Position numbers and translations under genes: made by a program
Assembly: GCA_009775265.1 (NCBI GenBank)
Contig: VSPG01000005.1
Coordinates: 23,592 to 87,591, forward strand
Source: Muribaculaceae bacterium
GTDB taxonomy: Bacteria; Bacteroidota; Bacteroidia; Bacteroidales; Muribaculaceae
DNA: 64,000 bases
Direction: 5' to 3'
The notes under the pieces: model-generated
Databases searched by the model: none
Told to the model about the DNA's origin: nothing
The model's input: the letters and a program-made list of their open reading frames with translations, nothing else
Shown: piece by piece, positions 1-8,882 of the stretch
Numbering within the stretch: position 1 is the stretch's first letter
Layout: each line of letters starts with the position of its first letter

Positions 1-919
1 GGTATTCGGGCACGTAGACGATGAAGTGTCCGCTTACGCTGTCCCGCACCATAGCCAGCGCGTCGGAGGTCTCAGAGGCGTCGGGCACGGTGAGCGTGGC
101 CGCGTAGTCGTCGTTGTAGCTGTGCTTCACGTAGTCGTCCTGATGGTATACGCCCTGCGGAGCCATGGCCGAGCGCACGTTGTGCCTGGTGAGGCTCACG
201 CCTGTCAGGGTGTCGTCGGAAGCGGCATCGTCGTACACTTCTATCTTGGCGTATGCGCGCAGCAGGTGGAGGTCGCCGAGCATGACGAGCATGTTGGGCA
301 CGAGTGTGATTTTGTCGTACTGCGCTATGCCGAACATCGGGATGCGCTGTTCGCCGGTGATGTAGGGACCGGGGCATCCCCCGAACCCGCGTATGTCGGA
401 GGTGGCTTCGGCGGCTGTTGTGATGTCATCAATGGTCGTGGTGCCCGGCACGAGCTTCGACGAGTCGGGATAGCGTCGCCAGTTGGCGAGCATCATTATC
501 TTGAATGATTTGCCGGAATAGCTGTCGTAGAAATCGCGGTCGACGTTGAATTTCAGTTCGTAGGTCTTTGACGTCGGCGAGGAGGACGTGGGGGTGATTT
601 CGGGACTGTCGAATTCCCGGATGAGGCGGTTGTCGGTGGTGAATGCGTACAGGCGCATGTCGGGTGTGTCGCCGTCGAGGTCGATGTAGTTCTCGCCGGT
701 GGTGCCGGGCGCGTAGGAGCCGTCGTCGGGTGTGGTGCGGGATGCGGGTTCTCCGTCGCCGAGCCTTACGTACAGCCCTATGCTGCAAGCCGGGGCTGTG
801 TCGCCGGCAGGCATGTCGGGGGCGTCGGCGGCTGAGGAGCATGCGCCGAGTGCGGGCACTGCGGCAATAAGCAGCGCCCGGAATGTGCGTGTTATAATAT
901 TTACAGCCTGAGGTGTCAC
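1..919 (-). CDS. Fimbrial accessory/tip lipoprotein, 3' end cut by window edge
   Basis: A frame open from a GTG at 919-917 to the left window edge (about 306 codons seen). The GTG lies 2 bases after the TGA of the upstream FimB/Mfa2-like gene and no ATG precedes the signal sequence, so translation is probably coupled. The N-terminus is a lipoprotein signal (hydrophobic stretch ending LGAC, lipid Cys about residue 27), followed by low-complexity Thr/Ser/Asp-rich sequence and then segments typical of fimbrillin-superfamily beta-sandwich proteins. As last seen gene of a Mfa1/Mfa2-type operon it is probably a minor or tip subunit exported to the outer surface, like Mfa3-5 or FimC-E in Porphyromonas. 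That role is inferred from position; I did not recognise a specific family. Confidence 0.7.
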   Translation of the reverse strand, partial: MTPQAVNIITRTFRALLIAAVPALGACSSAADAPDMPAGDTAPACSIGLYVRLGDGEPASRTTPDDGSYAPGTTGENYIDLDGDTPDMRLYAFTTDNRLIREFDSPEITPTSSSPTSKTYELKFNVDRDFYDSYSGKSFKIMMLANWRRYPDSSKLVPGTTTIDDITTAAEATSDIRGFGGCPGPYITGEQRIPMFGIAQYDKITLVPNMLVMLGDLHLLRAYAKIEVYDDAASDDTLTGVSLTRHNVRSAMAPQGVYHQDDYVKHSYNDDYAATLTVPDASETSDALAMVRDSVSGHFIVYVPEY

Positions 920-921
920 TG

Positions 922-1974
922 TCAGAGGTCGGTGTTCTGAAGTACTATTTTCCAGGAGTTGATGTAGATGTGTGTGCGTGGCCACTCGTTGTTCTCGTCA
1001 AGGAAGAACACGACGTCGTATTTGTCCTGACGGTCGAGGTAGTCCTGGTCGGAGACTACTCCTTCGTAGCGGCCTTTTACCATGAGGGCATAGTCGATGA
1101 GGGGGACTGATGCCACGGTGGTGCCTTTTTCGGTGTTGTAGACGTTGAGCATCATGCTGCCGCGTCGGTTTTCCATGAGGCGGGCTGTCGTGAGCGATGC
1201 CACGCAGGCGCTTACGGCCGTGATGGCCCGCGAGCCTTCGTCGGGCATTACTACGCCGGCGGTGCCTGAGCGCACGTCGTGGGCGTGGTAGGTGATTGTC
1301 TCGTCGGGCATGATGCTGTTGTCCCAGTCCATCGTGCCGTTGGCGTCGGTGATGGTGAAACTGAATTTGTCGCTGTCGAGAGGTTTGCCGGAAAGGTTCT
1401 GTAGCACGACGTTCACGTCGTTGGTGTTCTTCACGAGATGGACGGTGTGCACGTGCGTGCCTTCGTCGTCGACGAAGGCGGCGCCTTCGAGGCGCCCGTG
1501 GTAGAGGCGTTTGAGGTCGTGGTCGACGCGTGCTTCGCCGTTTTCGCCGCGTGCGCGGGCGAGTGTGCATGTGAGGCCGGTGTGGATGTCGGCCTGCGGA
1601 ATGTCGAAATGCGTGCCTGCGCCTTCTCCGCACCATGCTATGAGGCGGTAGGTGCCCGGTTCTACGTCTACGTCCATCATGTAGCCCTCGGCTTTGACGC
1701 TTTCACCGCTTTCGCTCTTGCTCCATATGATGCGACCGCTTTCCGGCTCGACGATGTAGAGGGTGACGGCATTTACCTCATGGGAGAAGGCGTCGGCAAA
1801 GCTGAGGTTCTTGTCGAACACGAAGCGCACTTTGTATCGCGGGTCGCAGTCGCCCTCGCCGTCGTAGATAAAGCCTCCGCAGCCGGCGAGCATGCCTGCC
1901 GCGGCAATGGCGGCAGGCAGCGCGCAGGCGCGTATCTTTGAAAATGTCAGGTTCTTTAAGGTCGTGAAGGACAT
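922..1974 (-). CDS. FimB/Mfa2-family fimbrial anchor lipoprotein
   Basis: 350 residues. A long signal region ends in a lipobox (MLAGC, Cys32), followed by the GDCDPRYKVRFVFDKN stretch typical of the FimB/Mfa2 (DUF1812) family. These proteins sit in the outer membrane and anchor and limit the length of the fimbria made from the major subunit. The gene lies 35 bases downstream of the Mfa1-type fimbrillin gene in the same operon. Its C-terminus ends WKIVLQNTDL, closely resembling the fimbrillin's own ending, which suggests that the last strand is structurally conserved between anchor and shaft. Family assignment is firm; the exact role in this organism is inferred. Confidence 0.85.
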   Translation of the reverse strand: MSFTTLKNLTFSKIRACALPAAIAAAGMLAGCGGFIYDGEGDCDPRYKVRFVFDKNLSFADAFSHEVNAVTLYIVEPESGRIIWSKSESGESVKAEGYMMDVDVEPGTYRLIAWCGEGAGTHFDIPQADIHTGLTCTLARARGENGEARVDHDLKRLYHGRLEGAAFVDDEGTHVHTVHLVKNTNDVNVVLQNLSGKPLDSDKFSFTITDANGTMDWDNSIMPDETITYHAHDVRSGTAGVVMPDEGSRAITAVSACVASLTTARLMENRRGSMMLNVYNTEKGTTVASVPLIDYALMVKGRYEGVVSDQDYLDRQDKYDVVFFLDENNEWPRTHIYINSWKIVLQNTDL

Positions 1975-2009
1975 TAAAAACTCTTTTTCAGTAATTCTTG
2001 GACAACTAT

Positions 2010-3791
2010 TTAGAGATCGACTGTCTGTTTTACTATTTTCCAGGACAGGACGTTGATGCGTGCGCCGAGGGCGAAGCGCTCGGAGTCGGGATCTTCGGGG
2101 ATGAGGGGTTCGGGGGACTCCTCGCCGTCGTCGGGAAGGAAGATGCCGTGGCCGAGGCGAACCACCTGATTGACCGTGATCTGATACCAGTGGTTGCGCA
2201 CCACGCCGTAGTTGCCCTCCTTCTCCACTGAGCCGGCGGGCAGTGTGGAGCTGACATTGAGCAGGTGCTCGACGGGGATGGTGTAGAACATCTTTCCGTT
2301 CTTGAAATCCACGGCCTTCTGCGATTCGGTGAATCCTGCGAGGCGCTCGTTGAGTTTGGCTACGCCTCCTTCGATGGCGGTGAATGTGTCTTTGCCGTCG
2401 GTGCCTTCGGCCTTGGCGTAGAGCGTGGTGGCTTCGCCGAGAGATGCGGCGAGGTTGATACTTCCGGTGTAGTTGTCGGCTTTTTTAGCCAGTTTCACGT
2501 CGGTGTCGGTCACCTGGCGGTATTTGCGGGTCTCGCCTTCGGCTGCGTCGGGGTTGGTGCAGATATAGAAGTTGAGGGGCTGTGCGGCGTCGAGGCGGGA
2601 GAGGGCGTATTTGATGAACTGTTCTTTCTTGTAATACACGCCGTTGTAGAGCACGAGGTCGACAGGGGTGTAGGTGCCGGCGGTCTCATCCTTTTCGTAT
2701 ACGGTGGCCGTGAGTATGGCGCTGGTCACGAGCGAGGGCTTGATAAGGCTCGTTTCGTTGGCGGTCTTGCGGATGTAGTTGGGAATGTTGGTGCATTCCA
2801 TGCTGTAGGCGGGGTCTTTTATCGCAGCTTTTACCTCGCGGTCGGTGACGATGTTGAGGTCGGGGGTTGCGGAGTTGTAGCTCACGGATTTTCCCCAGAA
2901 ACTACGGTGGTAGGCGGGATCGTTCCAGTCGAATCCGAAATCGGTGGTGGCAGTGAATCCGTCGAGGTTTTTGGAAAGGTGGCTTTTCTTTTCAGTGCCT
3001 GTGAGACCCCATTTGTCGAATTTCACATACAGTTTCGTGCCAGCCTCAGGTGTGAGCGTGCCGCCTATGTCGCCGTTGTCTTCACCGGCCACTGTGGCTA
3101 CTATTTCCTTATAATCGTCAGGCACGCCTGCGAGAGTGAACTTGGCGGCGAGGCGCTCCACGTAGATGTCGATGGCGGAGCCGCCTGCGGCGTCTTCGGG
3201 CTTGTCCTTGAAGTCGGTGGGCTTTAGTTTCGTGGCGTAGTAGTATTTGTCGTCGTGGCGTTCGCTGTCGCCGCCGTAGAAACTGGTGGTGGACATGATG
3301 AAGTTTTCGCCTGTGCGTATGCTTTCCAGAGTGGAAAGGGCGGTCTCTGCGATGGTCATCGGGGGTTTGAAGCCTTCAGGGGCGTTGAGCATCGTGATGA
3401 GGTACTGGGGAAGGTTGTCGCCTGTGAGGCCCTGCAGAACAATTACGTTCTCGCTGAAATACTCGACGTCCTCAGAATTTCCTTCGCTGCCTGTGCCGTG
3501 GCCTCCTCCGAAGTTGTAGATTTTGGCTTCGGTGATGAAGTGGCCTTCGCCGTCGAAGAAGAAGAAACGGGCGGTGTTTACGTTGTGCTCGTTGTGTTCG
3601 CCATACGCATAGCCTCCGGCGTTGCCTCGCGAAAGGGTGTTGGCGTCGTTGATTTTGATGTTCAGATACATCTTGCTGCCGGAGTCTTCGCCTCCCTGGG
3701 CGCCTCCGTTTGTGTCGGGCTCGTCGCCGGCGCAGCTGAATAGCATGCCCGCTGTGGCGATTCCGCATAAAAGTCTGGAAAACTTGTTCAT
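2010..3791 (-). CDS. Mfa1-family major fimbrillin
   Basis: 593 residues from the ATG at 3791 (an in-frame TTG lies two codons earlier, but the ATG gives a standard lipoprotein signal: MLFSC, Cys20). After a short Gly/Asp-rich linker comes MYLNIKINDANTLSRGN, the usual start of a Mfa1-type N-terminal domain. The protein ends INVLSWKIVKQTVDL, the C-terminal signature of Mfa1-like fimbrillins. Such proteins are exported as lipoproteins, trimmed at the surface by a protease, and polymerise by strand exchange into short fimbriae for adhesion and co-aggregation. DUF3868 lies upstream and the FimB/Mfa2 anchor downstream, as expected for this operon type. Confidence 0.88.
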   Translation of the reverse strand: MNKFSRLLCGIATAGMLFSCAGDEPDTNGGAQGGEDSGSKMYLNIKINDANTLSRGNAGGYAYGEHNEHNVNTARFFFFDGEGHFITEAKIYNFGGGHGTGSEGNSEDVEYFSENVIVLQGLTGDNLPQYLITMLNAPEGFKPPMTIAETALSTLESIRTGENFIMSTTSFYGGDSERHDDKYYYATKLKPTDFKDKPEDAAGGSAIDIYVERLAAKFTLAGVPDDYKEIVATVAGEDNGDIGGTLTPEAGTKLYVKFDKWGLTGTEKKSHLSKNLDGFTATTDFGFDWNDPAYHRSFWGKSVSYNSATPDLNIVTDREVKAAIKDPAYSMECTNIPNYIRKTANETSLIKPSLVTSAILTATVYEKDETAGTYTPVDLVLYNGVYYKKEQFIKYALSRLDAAQPLNFYICTNPDAAEGETRKYRQVTDTDVKLAKKADNYTGSINLAASLGEATTLYAKAEGTDGKDTFTAIEGGVAKLNERLAGFTESQKAVDFKNGKMFYTIPVEHLLNVSSTLPAGSVEKEGNYGVVRNHWYQITVNQVVRLGHGIFLPDDGEESPEPLIPEDPDSERFALGARINVLSWKIVKQTVDL

Positions 3792-3807
3792 TGTCAAGTG
3801 TGTATTG

Positions 3808-5259
3808 TTATTGTTTGTTGTTTTCGTTGAATTCTATGATTTCATTCAGTACGTCGACGGCTGCCGGCGCGTCGGCTACTTTGAGTTTGGCGGCGCGCTG
3901 CATCAGTGGCAGTGCGGCTGTGTAGTCGCCGCGCAGTGCGGCGAGGATGCCGGAGGCGTATACGGCTTCGGGGCTGTCGCCGGCTTTGGCTATGTAGCGT
4001 GCGGCGGCATCGAGATCGCCGCGAGACATGGCGGTGTTGGCGGCGTTGAGGTTGGCGGCCGGGTCGGCAGGGTAGAGGCGCACTGCGGTCTCAAACACTT
4101 CGTTGTATTCCGGCGAGCCGGGTGTCATGGACTGCGCGGCGCGGTAGAATTCCGACAGGCTGAGTTTGCGGGGGTCTTCGCTGAGCACCCGCAGGATGTC
4201 GTCGAGTGATGTGAAGGTGCGCACGGTGTAGTCTATCTTGTAGTCGGAATGGCGCAGTGCCGGGTACACTTCTTTGAGCAGGAACGCGTAGTCGCGCGGA
4301 TAGCGGCGGCGTATGCGCGCGTCCTTGGCGTCGGGCTGCATGTCGGAGTCTATGATTTCGAGTATGCCGTCGCGCGAGGCGAGGGACGATGCCTCGACAT
4401 ACTGGCGCAGGCCTTCCCAGTCTTCCGGCTCGAAGTCGGTCTTGATGAATCCCGGCTCGAAGCGGTAGAGGTTCTCCACGTAGTCTTTGAGTGCAATGGT
4501 TCGGTTTTCGGCAAGCCATGCGTTGTGCTTGTAGCCGCCTTCGGGCGATGCGAAGCCTTTTATGGATATGGATGTGATGGTGATGTCGGAGTCGGCGCGC
4601 ACGGAGTCGATGGTGGCGGTGATTCGCGACAGTTCGGTGGCGTTGTTGCGGTAGTCGGGATAGATGGTGGTTTTGTTGACGGGGAAGTCGACGTAGGAGC
4701 GTTTTTTGAGCTCGCGTGTCTTCACGGCGTCGGCCACGGGGCTGATGTAGCGGAATGCGGGCTTGAAAACGGGCGGCACCGGCGGCACGGGCTTGACAAG
4801 CACCTGGAGGGTGTCGTTGCCGCGCGCCACGATGGAGCCGCAGCATCCGGCTATGTCGTAGCGCAGCCGTATGACGGCGTTTTCCATCCACGGCTCGGCG
4901 TCGATGTAGTCGGAATAGCGGAGGGTGCCGGAGCGGCCGTATTTGTAGATTGCGGTGCCGTCGAGGTCGTTCTCGCGGATGTGTTTGTAGTAGAGGTTGT
5001 GGCCGGCCACTATGACGGGCTCGAACTCGCGGCATGCGTCGCTGTCGGAACTTTCGATGACGGGTGTGACAGTGAACTGTCGGTCGCGGGTGAGGCCGAG
5101 GCTGGAGATGTCGAGCTCCATGCTGAGCAGCAGGCGGTTGTCGCTGAGCGCTGTTACGTGTTCGGTCACGGAGGCTTCCGTGCCGGTGAGTTTTACCATT
5201 CCTGCGGCAGGTGCGGCAGCAGCGGCGGAGAGCAGTACTCCCAGTATGATTCTTTTCAT
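3808..5259 (-). CDS. DUF3868 protein with OmpA-like segment and C-terminal TPR-like region
   Basis: 483 residues from the ATG at 5259; a longer reading frame upstream is Arg/Pro-rich and lacks a signal, so the ATG with its clear signal peptide is preferred. The N-terminal part (about 20-150) matches the DUF3868 pattern. A middle segment contains YVDFPVNKTTIYPDYRNN and GFASPEGGYKHN, which resembles OmpA-like domains. The last 120 residues are Ala-rich helices resembling tetratricopeptide repeats. Proteins of this type are found in Bacteroidales fimbrial operons beside DUF3575 and are thought to help place fimbriae in the envelope, probably from the periplasm or outer membrane. The gene lies 16 bases upstream of the fimbrillin. 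Confidence 0.8.
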   Translation of the reverse strand: MKRIILGVLLSAAAAAPAAGMVKLTGTEASVTEHVTALSDNRLLLSMELDISSLGLTRDRQFTVTPVIESSDSDACREFEPVIVAGHNLYYKHIRENDLDGTAIYKYGRSGTLRYSDYIDAEPWMENAVIRLRYDIAGCCGSIVARGNDTLQVLVKPVPPVPPVFKPAFRYISPVADAVKTRELKKRSYVDFPVNKTTIYPDYRNNATELSRITATIDSVRADSDITITSISIKGFASPEGGYKHNAWLAENRTIALKDYVENLYRFEPGFIKTDFEPEDWEGLRQYVEASSLASRDGILEIIDSDMQPDAKDARIRRRYPRDYAFLLKEVYPALRHSDYKIDYTVRTFTSLDDILRVLSEDPRKLSLSEFYRAAQSMTPGSPEYNEVFETAVRLYPADPAANLNAANTAMSRGDLDAAARYIAKAGDSPEAVYASGILAALRGDYTAALPLMQRAAKLKVADAPAAVDVLNEIIEFNENNKQ

Positions 5260-5273
5260 TGGAAGGGTGTTTA

Positions 5274-5855
5274 TCAGAAGACGTAGACTATGTTCAGGGC
5301 TGCTTTTGTGGGACCCACGTAGTGGTGGGGAAGATTGTCGGCCACTTTGCGGCCGCAGTTGGCACATCGGTATTTGTCGTAGCGCGTGTAGGCCCATCCG
5401 AAACCGATTTCCGCTTCGGCGCTCCAGTGGCGGCTGAGAATCCATGTGTAGCCGTAGGCCAGGCCGGCACCGACGAACCAGCCCTGATAGCGGTATTTTT
5501 TCAGGTTGCTGAAATTGTTGCCGAGGAAGTCGGGCAGGTCAATGTTGCCGATATTGTACTGCCCCCCGAGGAGGTGCGCTCCGAAAAAGTGTCCGGCGAA
5601 GCGGTCGCAGAGCCAGTAGCGTGCCTCGGGCTGTACGAGCCAGTGCTTCCAGCGTTTTCCCTCGGAAAAGGTCCAGGCGTTGAGGTTGGCCGAAACGTCG
5701 AGGCTCCATCGCGGAGCAAGCGCCACTTCCGCTCCGGCGTTTATTGTGGCGGTGGCATCGTAAAGCAAATTGCTTTTCAGCGCCCATTTCTGCGCCGACG
5801 CGCCTATCCCCGAAAGCGACGCGATGAAGATGATGATTGACAGATATCGATACAT
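5274..5855 (-). CDS. DUF3575 outer-membrane protein, first gene of fimbrial operon
   Basis: 193 residues with a signal peptide (cleavage near GASAQ) followed by KWALKSNLLYDATATINAG, the classic start of DUF3575 proteins. Alternating aromatic and polar strands suggest a small outer-membrane beta-barrel. Length is normal for the family. It is the promoter-proximal gene of the fimbrial operon, 14 bases before DUF3868. Members are repeatedly found with DUF3868 and Mfa1-type fimbrillins; a barrel that aids fimbrial assembly or anchoring is a reasonable inference, but no biochemical function can be read from the sequence. Confidence 0.85.
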   Translation of the reverse strand: MYRYLSIIIFIASLSGIGASAQKWALKSNLLYDATATINAGAEVALAPRWSLDVSANLNAWTFSEGKRWKHWLVQPEARYWLCDRFAGHFFGAHLLGGQYNIGNIDLPDFLGNNFSNLKKYRYQGWFVGAGLAYGYTWILSRHWSAEAEIGFGWAYTRYDKYRCANCGRKVADNLPHHYVGPTKAALNIVYVF

Positions 5856-5976
5856 GTCTCTGAGAACTTTTTGTATGTGTCACCGCCTGAATGTCACGGC
5901 GGTAGGTGTCGGTAAGGAGGTGTGTGTGATGTGTCTGGAAACTCTCAGATGCGGGAGCTGCTCATTTTTGCGGATG

Positions 5977-6009
5977 CAAATTTCGCAACTTGTACATAAT
6001 TACACAAAA
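5977..6009 (-). promoter_or_regulatory. Candidate promoter of fimbrial operon
   Basis: On the minus strand TTTTG (6009-6005) precedes GAAATTTG (5984-5977) by about 20 bases, close to the Bacteroidetes -33/-7 pattern (TTTG, TAnnTTTG) with one mismatch in the -7 box. It would give a leader of about 110 bases before the DUF3575 start at 5855. Confidence 0.4.
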
Positions 6010-6033
6010 TCGGTTAACAATAAATAAAATTTA

Positions 6034-6042
6034 CCCCCCCCC
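6034..6042. repeat. 9-bp poly-C (poly-G on minus strand) tract upstream of fimbrial operon
   Basis: Nine consecutive C on the plus strand, about 25 bases upstream of the candidate fimbrial -33 box. On the minus strand it reads as G9 followed by TAAATTTT, similar to the G8 and TAAAATTTT arrangement in the susC promoter at 13,638-13,645. Homopolymers of this length are prone to slippage. Confidence 0.7.
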
Positions 6043-6080
6043 ATTTAGTGTTTTTTAACAAACATTTAGGATGATATAAA

Positions 6081-6112
6081 AAATGTGCCCGCCGGTGAGG
6101 ACGGGCACATTT
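6081..6112 (-). terminator. Rho-independent terminator after the Sus-like operon
   Basis: Arms 6081-6091 and 6102-6112 form an 11-bp perfect stem (AATGTGCCCG core) with a 10-base loop. On the minus strand the stem is followed by a run of T. It lies 23 bases after the stop of the last Sus-like gene and separates it from the fimbrial operon downstream. Confidence 0.85.
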
Positions 6113-6134
6113 GTGTGGTATTTTCTATCCGAGT

Positions 6135-7580
6135 CTACTGTGCGGCCAGGACAGCCTTGTAGGGCACGGAGGCTACGTCGAGGGTCACGATGTAGGTGCC
6201 TGCCTCGGCGGTGGTGATATTGCCTCCTGCGTTGAACTCAAGCGCGTCGGCGTTGCCGCCCCAGTTGATGCTCCAGTCGTCGTTGGCGCGGAATTTCCAG
6301 CCGCAGGATGCGGGGAAATCGGTGGCCGGGGAGGTCCAGGTGAGGTAGTCGGCCGAGGGTGTGAGCGCTATGCTTGCACCCCATCCGTTGAAGTCGCCTA
6401 TGATGCCGAGAGTGCTGATGTGGGTGAGCTTGATGGCCCGGGTGTTGTAGTTGAATTCCACATAGTACAGGCCGTCGATGGTGGTCTTGATGTTGTCGGA
6501 GCCGTTGCAGACGCCTTCGAACACGACAGTGCCGTTGTCGAGCGTCGTCTGCGTGAGGGCGGAGCTGAGACCCATGTCGCGTCCGCCCCAGCCGGTGTCG
6601 GGGTTGACTTTGAAGCCGTCGCCGTTGATTACCACCACGAGGCCGGTGTAGTTCACATAGTCGGCGGTGGTGAGCTGCTGCGATGCGGCTCCGTCCCATC
6701 CGTTGGATGTGCCGGGGGTGTACATGCAGGCGAATGCCTGTTTGTAGTCGTAGGTGTCGGAGGACATGTCGATGCTCATGAGCAGGGGCGACTGTGTCAT
6801 CACGATGCCTGCGGGCACGCCTTCGAGCAGGTCGCCGCTCTCGTCGGCATCGCCGGCGGGTCCGTAGACGGTGCCGCTCGCTCCCACGATGCGCCATTTC
6901 AGGCCGGCGTCGAAATCTTCGCCGGTGAATGTGGCGGTGACGGTGAACTTCGGGTCGTCGTACACGCTTGCGTCGCTGTGCGAGAACGGGAAGGCCATGG
7001 CCGAGGAGAAATCATCGCCGGCTACTATCTCGAGCGTGTAGCTGTCGTCTATTACCTTTGAGGCCGGGAAGGGCGTGAGGGTGAGGGTGGACGCGGCGGC
7101 ATAGAAGTAGTCGTCGCCTCCCATGCGCACGATGGTGTTGCCTTTTGCGAGATACACGGCGTAGCGTGTGTGCAGCGTGGCTGTGCGCGGGTCGTGGGTG
7201 AAGTTTTCGTAGTAGGCCTGCTGGAGGGCGTCGGGAGCCACGGTGGCGAGCACTGCGCCTTCCGGAGCCTCGGCCATTTCGCATTCAAGCACCTGGGCGT
7301 TGGCGAAATCTTCGCTCTTGGCTATTTCCAGGGTGGTCCGGACGCTGTAGCCTTCCGGCAGGGTTGTGGCTGTGATGCCGGCCACCTGCACGGCTTCGCC
7401 GGCGTCGTTGAGCGCTTTGAGGTCGAAGGTGGCGTCCGACGGGGTGACGGTGATGGCGTCGACTGCGACGGGGGCCTCCTGCGGGTGGGTCTGCGGTTTG
7501 CCGAGGTTTTCCTCCACTTCGTCGCAGGCGGCGAATGCGAAGCCCATAGCCAGGGCGCAGAGTATATGAATCTTGTTCAT
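6135..7580 (-). CDS. SusE/SusF-type outer-membrane glycan-binding lipoprotein
   Basis: 481 residues, lipobox AFAAC (Cys19). The first 170 residues read as an Ig-like SusE-type N-terminal domain. Two carbohydrate-binding-like modules follow: one in the middle (YTLEIVAGDDFSS onward) and a C-terminal one with GIIGDFNGWGASIALTPS and CGWKFRANDDWSINWGG, a pattern known from starch-binding SusE/SusF domains (aromatic platform Trp residues). It is the last gene of the susC-susD operon, 12 bases after the other SusE-like gene. It likely sits on the outer leaflet and holds an alpha-glucan for SusC/SusD. The substrate is inferred from the modules; no enzyme is present to confirm it. Confidence 0.8.
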   Translation of the reverse strand: MNKIHILCALAMGFAFAACDEVEENLGKPQTHPQEAPVAVDAITVTPSDATFDLKALNDAGEAVQVAGITATTLPEGYSVRTTLEIAKSEDFANAQVLECEMAEAPEGAVLATVAPDALQQAYYENFTHDPRTATLHTRYAVYLAKGNTIVRMGGDDYFYAAASTLTLTPFPASKVIDDSYTLEIVAGDDFSSAMAFPFSHSDASVYDDPKFTVTATFTGEDFDAGLKWRIVGASGTVYGPAGDADESGDLLEGVPAGIVMTQSPLLMSIDMSSDTYDYKQAFACMYTPGTSNGWDGAASQQLTTADYVNYTGLVVVINGDGFKVNPDTGWGGRDMGLSSALTQTTLDNGTVVFEGVCNGSDNIKTTIDGLYYVEFNYNTRAIKLTHISTLGIIGDFNGWGASIALTPSADYLTWTSPATDFPASCGWKFRANDDWSINWGGNADALEFNAGGNITTAEAGTYIVTLDVASVPYKAVLAAQ

Positions 7581-7592
7581 TGCTGGGATGGA

Positions 7593-8855
7593 TTAGTCGT
7601 TGATGGTGAATGTGACTTCGTTGTTGTTGCTGTCGAGCGTGACGGTGACGCTGTGGCCGGCGGCACCCGCCATCTGGAAGCAGCCTTCGCCGGGGAAGGT
7701 GGGATAGGCCACGCCTGCGCTCACGGGTACGTTTTCGCCGCTGGCATCGGCCGACCACTGTGCGGGACCCCATCCGGCGAGTGTCTGGTAGAAGCGGCAG
7801 TAGAGCACGTCGGCGTCAGCGCCGAAGTCGGCGGGCATCTGGAAGGTGCCGGTGTACACTCCGGTCTGGCCTTCGTCGGCGAGGCGCCAGTCGTCGTAGT
7901 TGGAGCCTTCGGGAGCAGCCCATCCGCCGTTGTTGCCCACCATGTAGGCGTAGTCGGTGACTACGGGTTCGTGGGCGCCTTCGGTGATGGTTACGGTCAT
8001 GGCGTCGGGGTTGCTCATGTCCACTACGATTGTCATTTCTCCTCCGGTCCAGCTTGCGAAGTTGAAGTTGTCTTTAGTCTCTTTCACGCCGTCTTCGAAC
8101 ACGCCGTCCGTGAACGCGCATTCGATGTTGTACGCGCCGTCGCTTTCCACTGCGTTGCCGCCGTGGTTGTTGGCGGGGCCGTAGCTGAAGGAGTCCCAGT
8201 TGCCGTCGAGTTCGGTGTAGAAACGGAACAGAGCCTTGCCGGCAGGGATGTTGAACACGCCGCTGTAGATTTTCGAGCCGATGGCCTTGTCGCTCTCGTA
8301 GAGGCGCCAGTTGCGGAGGGTTTCGGTCTCGCTCATCGACCATTCCGAGCAATTGCCCACGAGATAGATGAATCCGGGGGTGGGGATGGCGAAGTAGCCT
8401 TTGACGTTTTTAAGCTCCACCCAGTTGCTCTTGACGAGACCTGTGCCTTCTGCCGTGAGCTGAGCCACGGCGCGGAAGTATATGGGCACGTAGCCGGGGT
8501 CGGTCCAGTTGTCGGGGCTGTCCACGCCGCGGAGCACGCAGAGCGCCGTCGCGATGTCGGCGTCGTTGACGGTAAAGGCTGCGCTGTTGGGTGAGTTCGA
8601 CGCCAGGGGCTGCACGTTTTCTTTGTCGAGCGACACCTCCATGCTGTAGATGGCGGGCGCTACGAAGCCGTAGTCGGGCTGCGAGCAGGTGAATTCTATT
8701 GTGCCGCCGGGGGTCAGTTCGTAGTACTGTTCGGCAGTCGGCGGAGTGTTGAGCGTGAAGGTTTCTGGGATGTTGGCGACGGGGGTCTTGTCGTCGTCGC
8801 ATGCCGACAAGCCGACGATGGCCAGCGCGCTCAGAAGTATGCTGAGTTTTTTCAT
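7593..8855 (-). CDS. SusE-domain outer-membrane glycan-binding lipoprotein
   Basis: 420 residues, lipobox GLSAC (Cys19). Residues about 25-125 match the SusE N-terminal domain (TFTLNTPPTAEQ, EYSMEV-like strands). Two repeated binding modules follow, each beginning with a YLVGN/YMVGN motif (FIYLVGNCSEWSM near residue 168 and YAYMVGNNGGWAAP near residue 300) and each containing conserved Trp and Tyr residues. This duplicated layout is that of SusE/SusF starch-binding proteins. The gene is 27 bases after susD and 12 before the second SusE/F-like gene. Role: surface capture of an oligosaccharide for import. Confidence 0.85.
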   Translation of the reverse strand: MKKLSILLSALAIVGLSACDDDKTPVANIPETFTLNTPPTAEQYYELTPGGTIEFTCSQPDYGFVAPAIYSMEVSLDKENVQPLASNSPNSAAFTVNDADIATALCVLRGVDSPDNWTDPGYVPIYFRAVAQLTAEGTGLVKSNWVELKNVKGYFAIPTPGFIYLVGNCSEWSMSETETLRNWRLYESDKAIGSKIYSGVFNIPAGKALFRFYTELDGNWDSFSYGPANNHGGNAVESDGAYNIECAFTDGVFEDGVKETKDNFNFASWTGGEMTIVVDMSNPDAMTVTITEGAHEPVVTDYAYMVGNNGGWAAPEGSNYDDWRLADEGQTGVYTGTFQMPADFGADADVLYCRFYQTLAGWGPAQWSADASGENVPVSAGVAYPTFPGEGCFQMAGAAGHSVTVTLDSNNNEVTFTIND

Positions 8856-8882
8856 TGTTGGTTCTTTTGAAAATCCTAACTG

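Noticed and set aside
3808..5445. Longer start (5,445) for the DUF3868 protein
   Set aside because: The extra 62 residues overlap the DUF3575 gene and hide the signal peptide that begins at 5,259.
5770..6027. Plus-strand frame opposite the start of the DUF3575 gene
   Set aside because: Covers the promoter region of the fimbrial operon and has no recognisable features.
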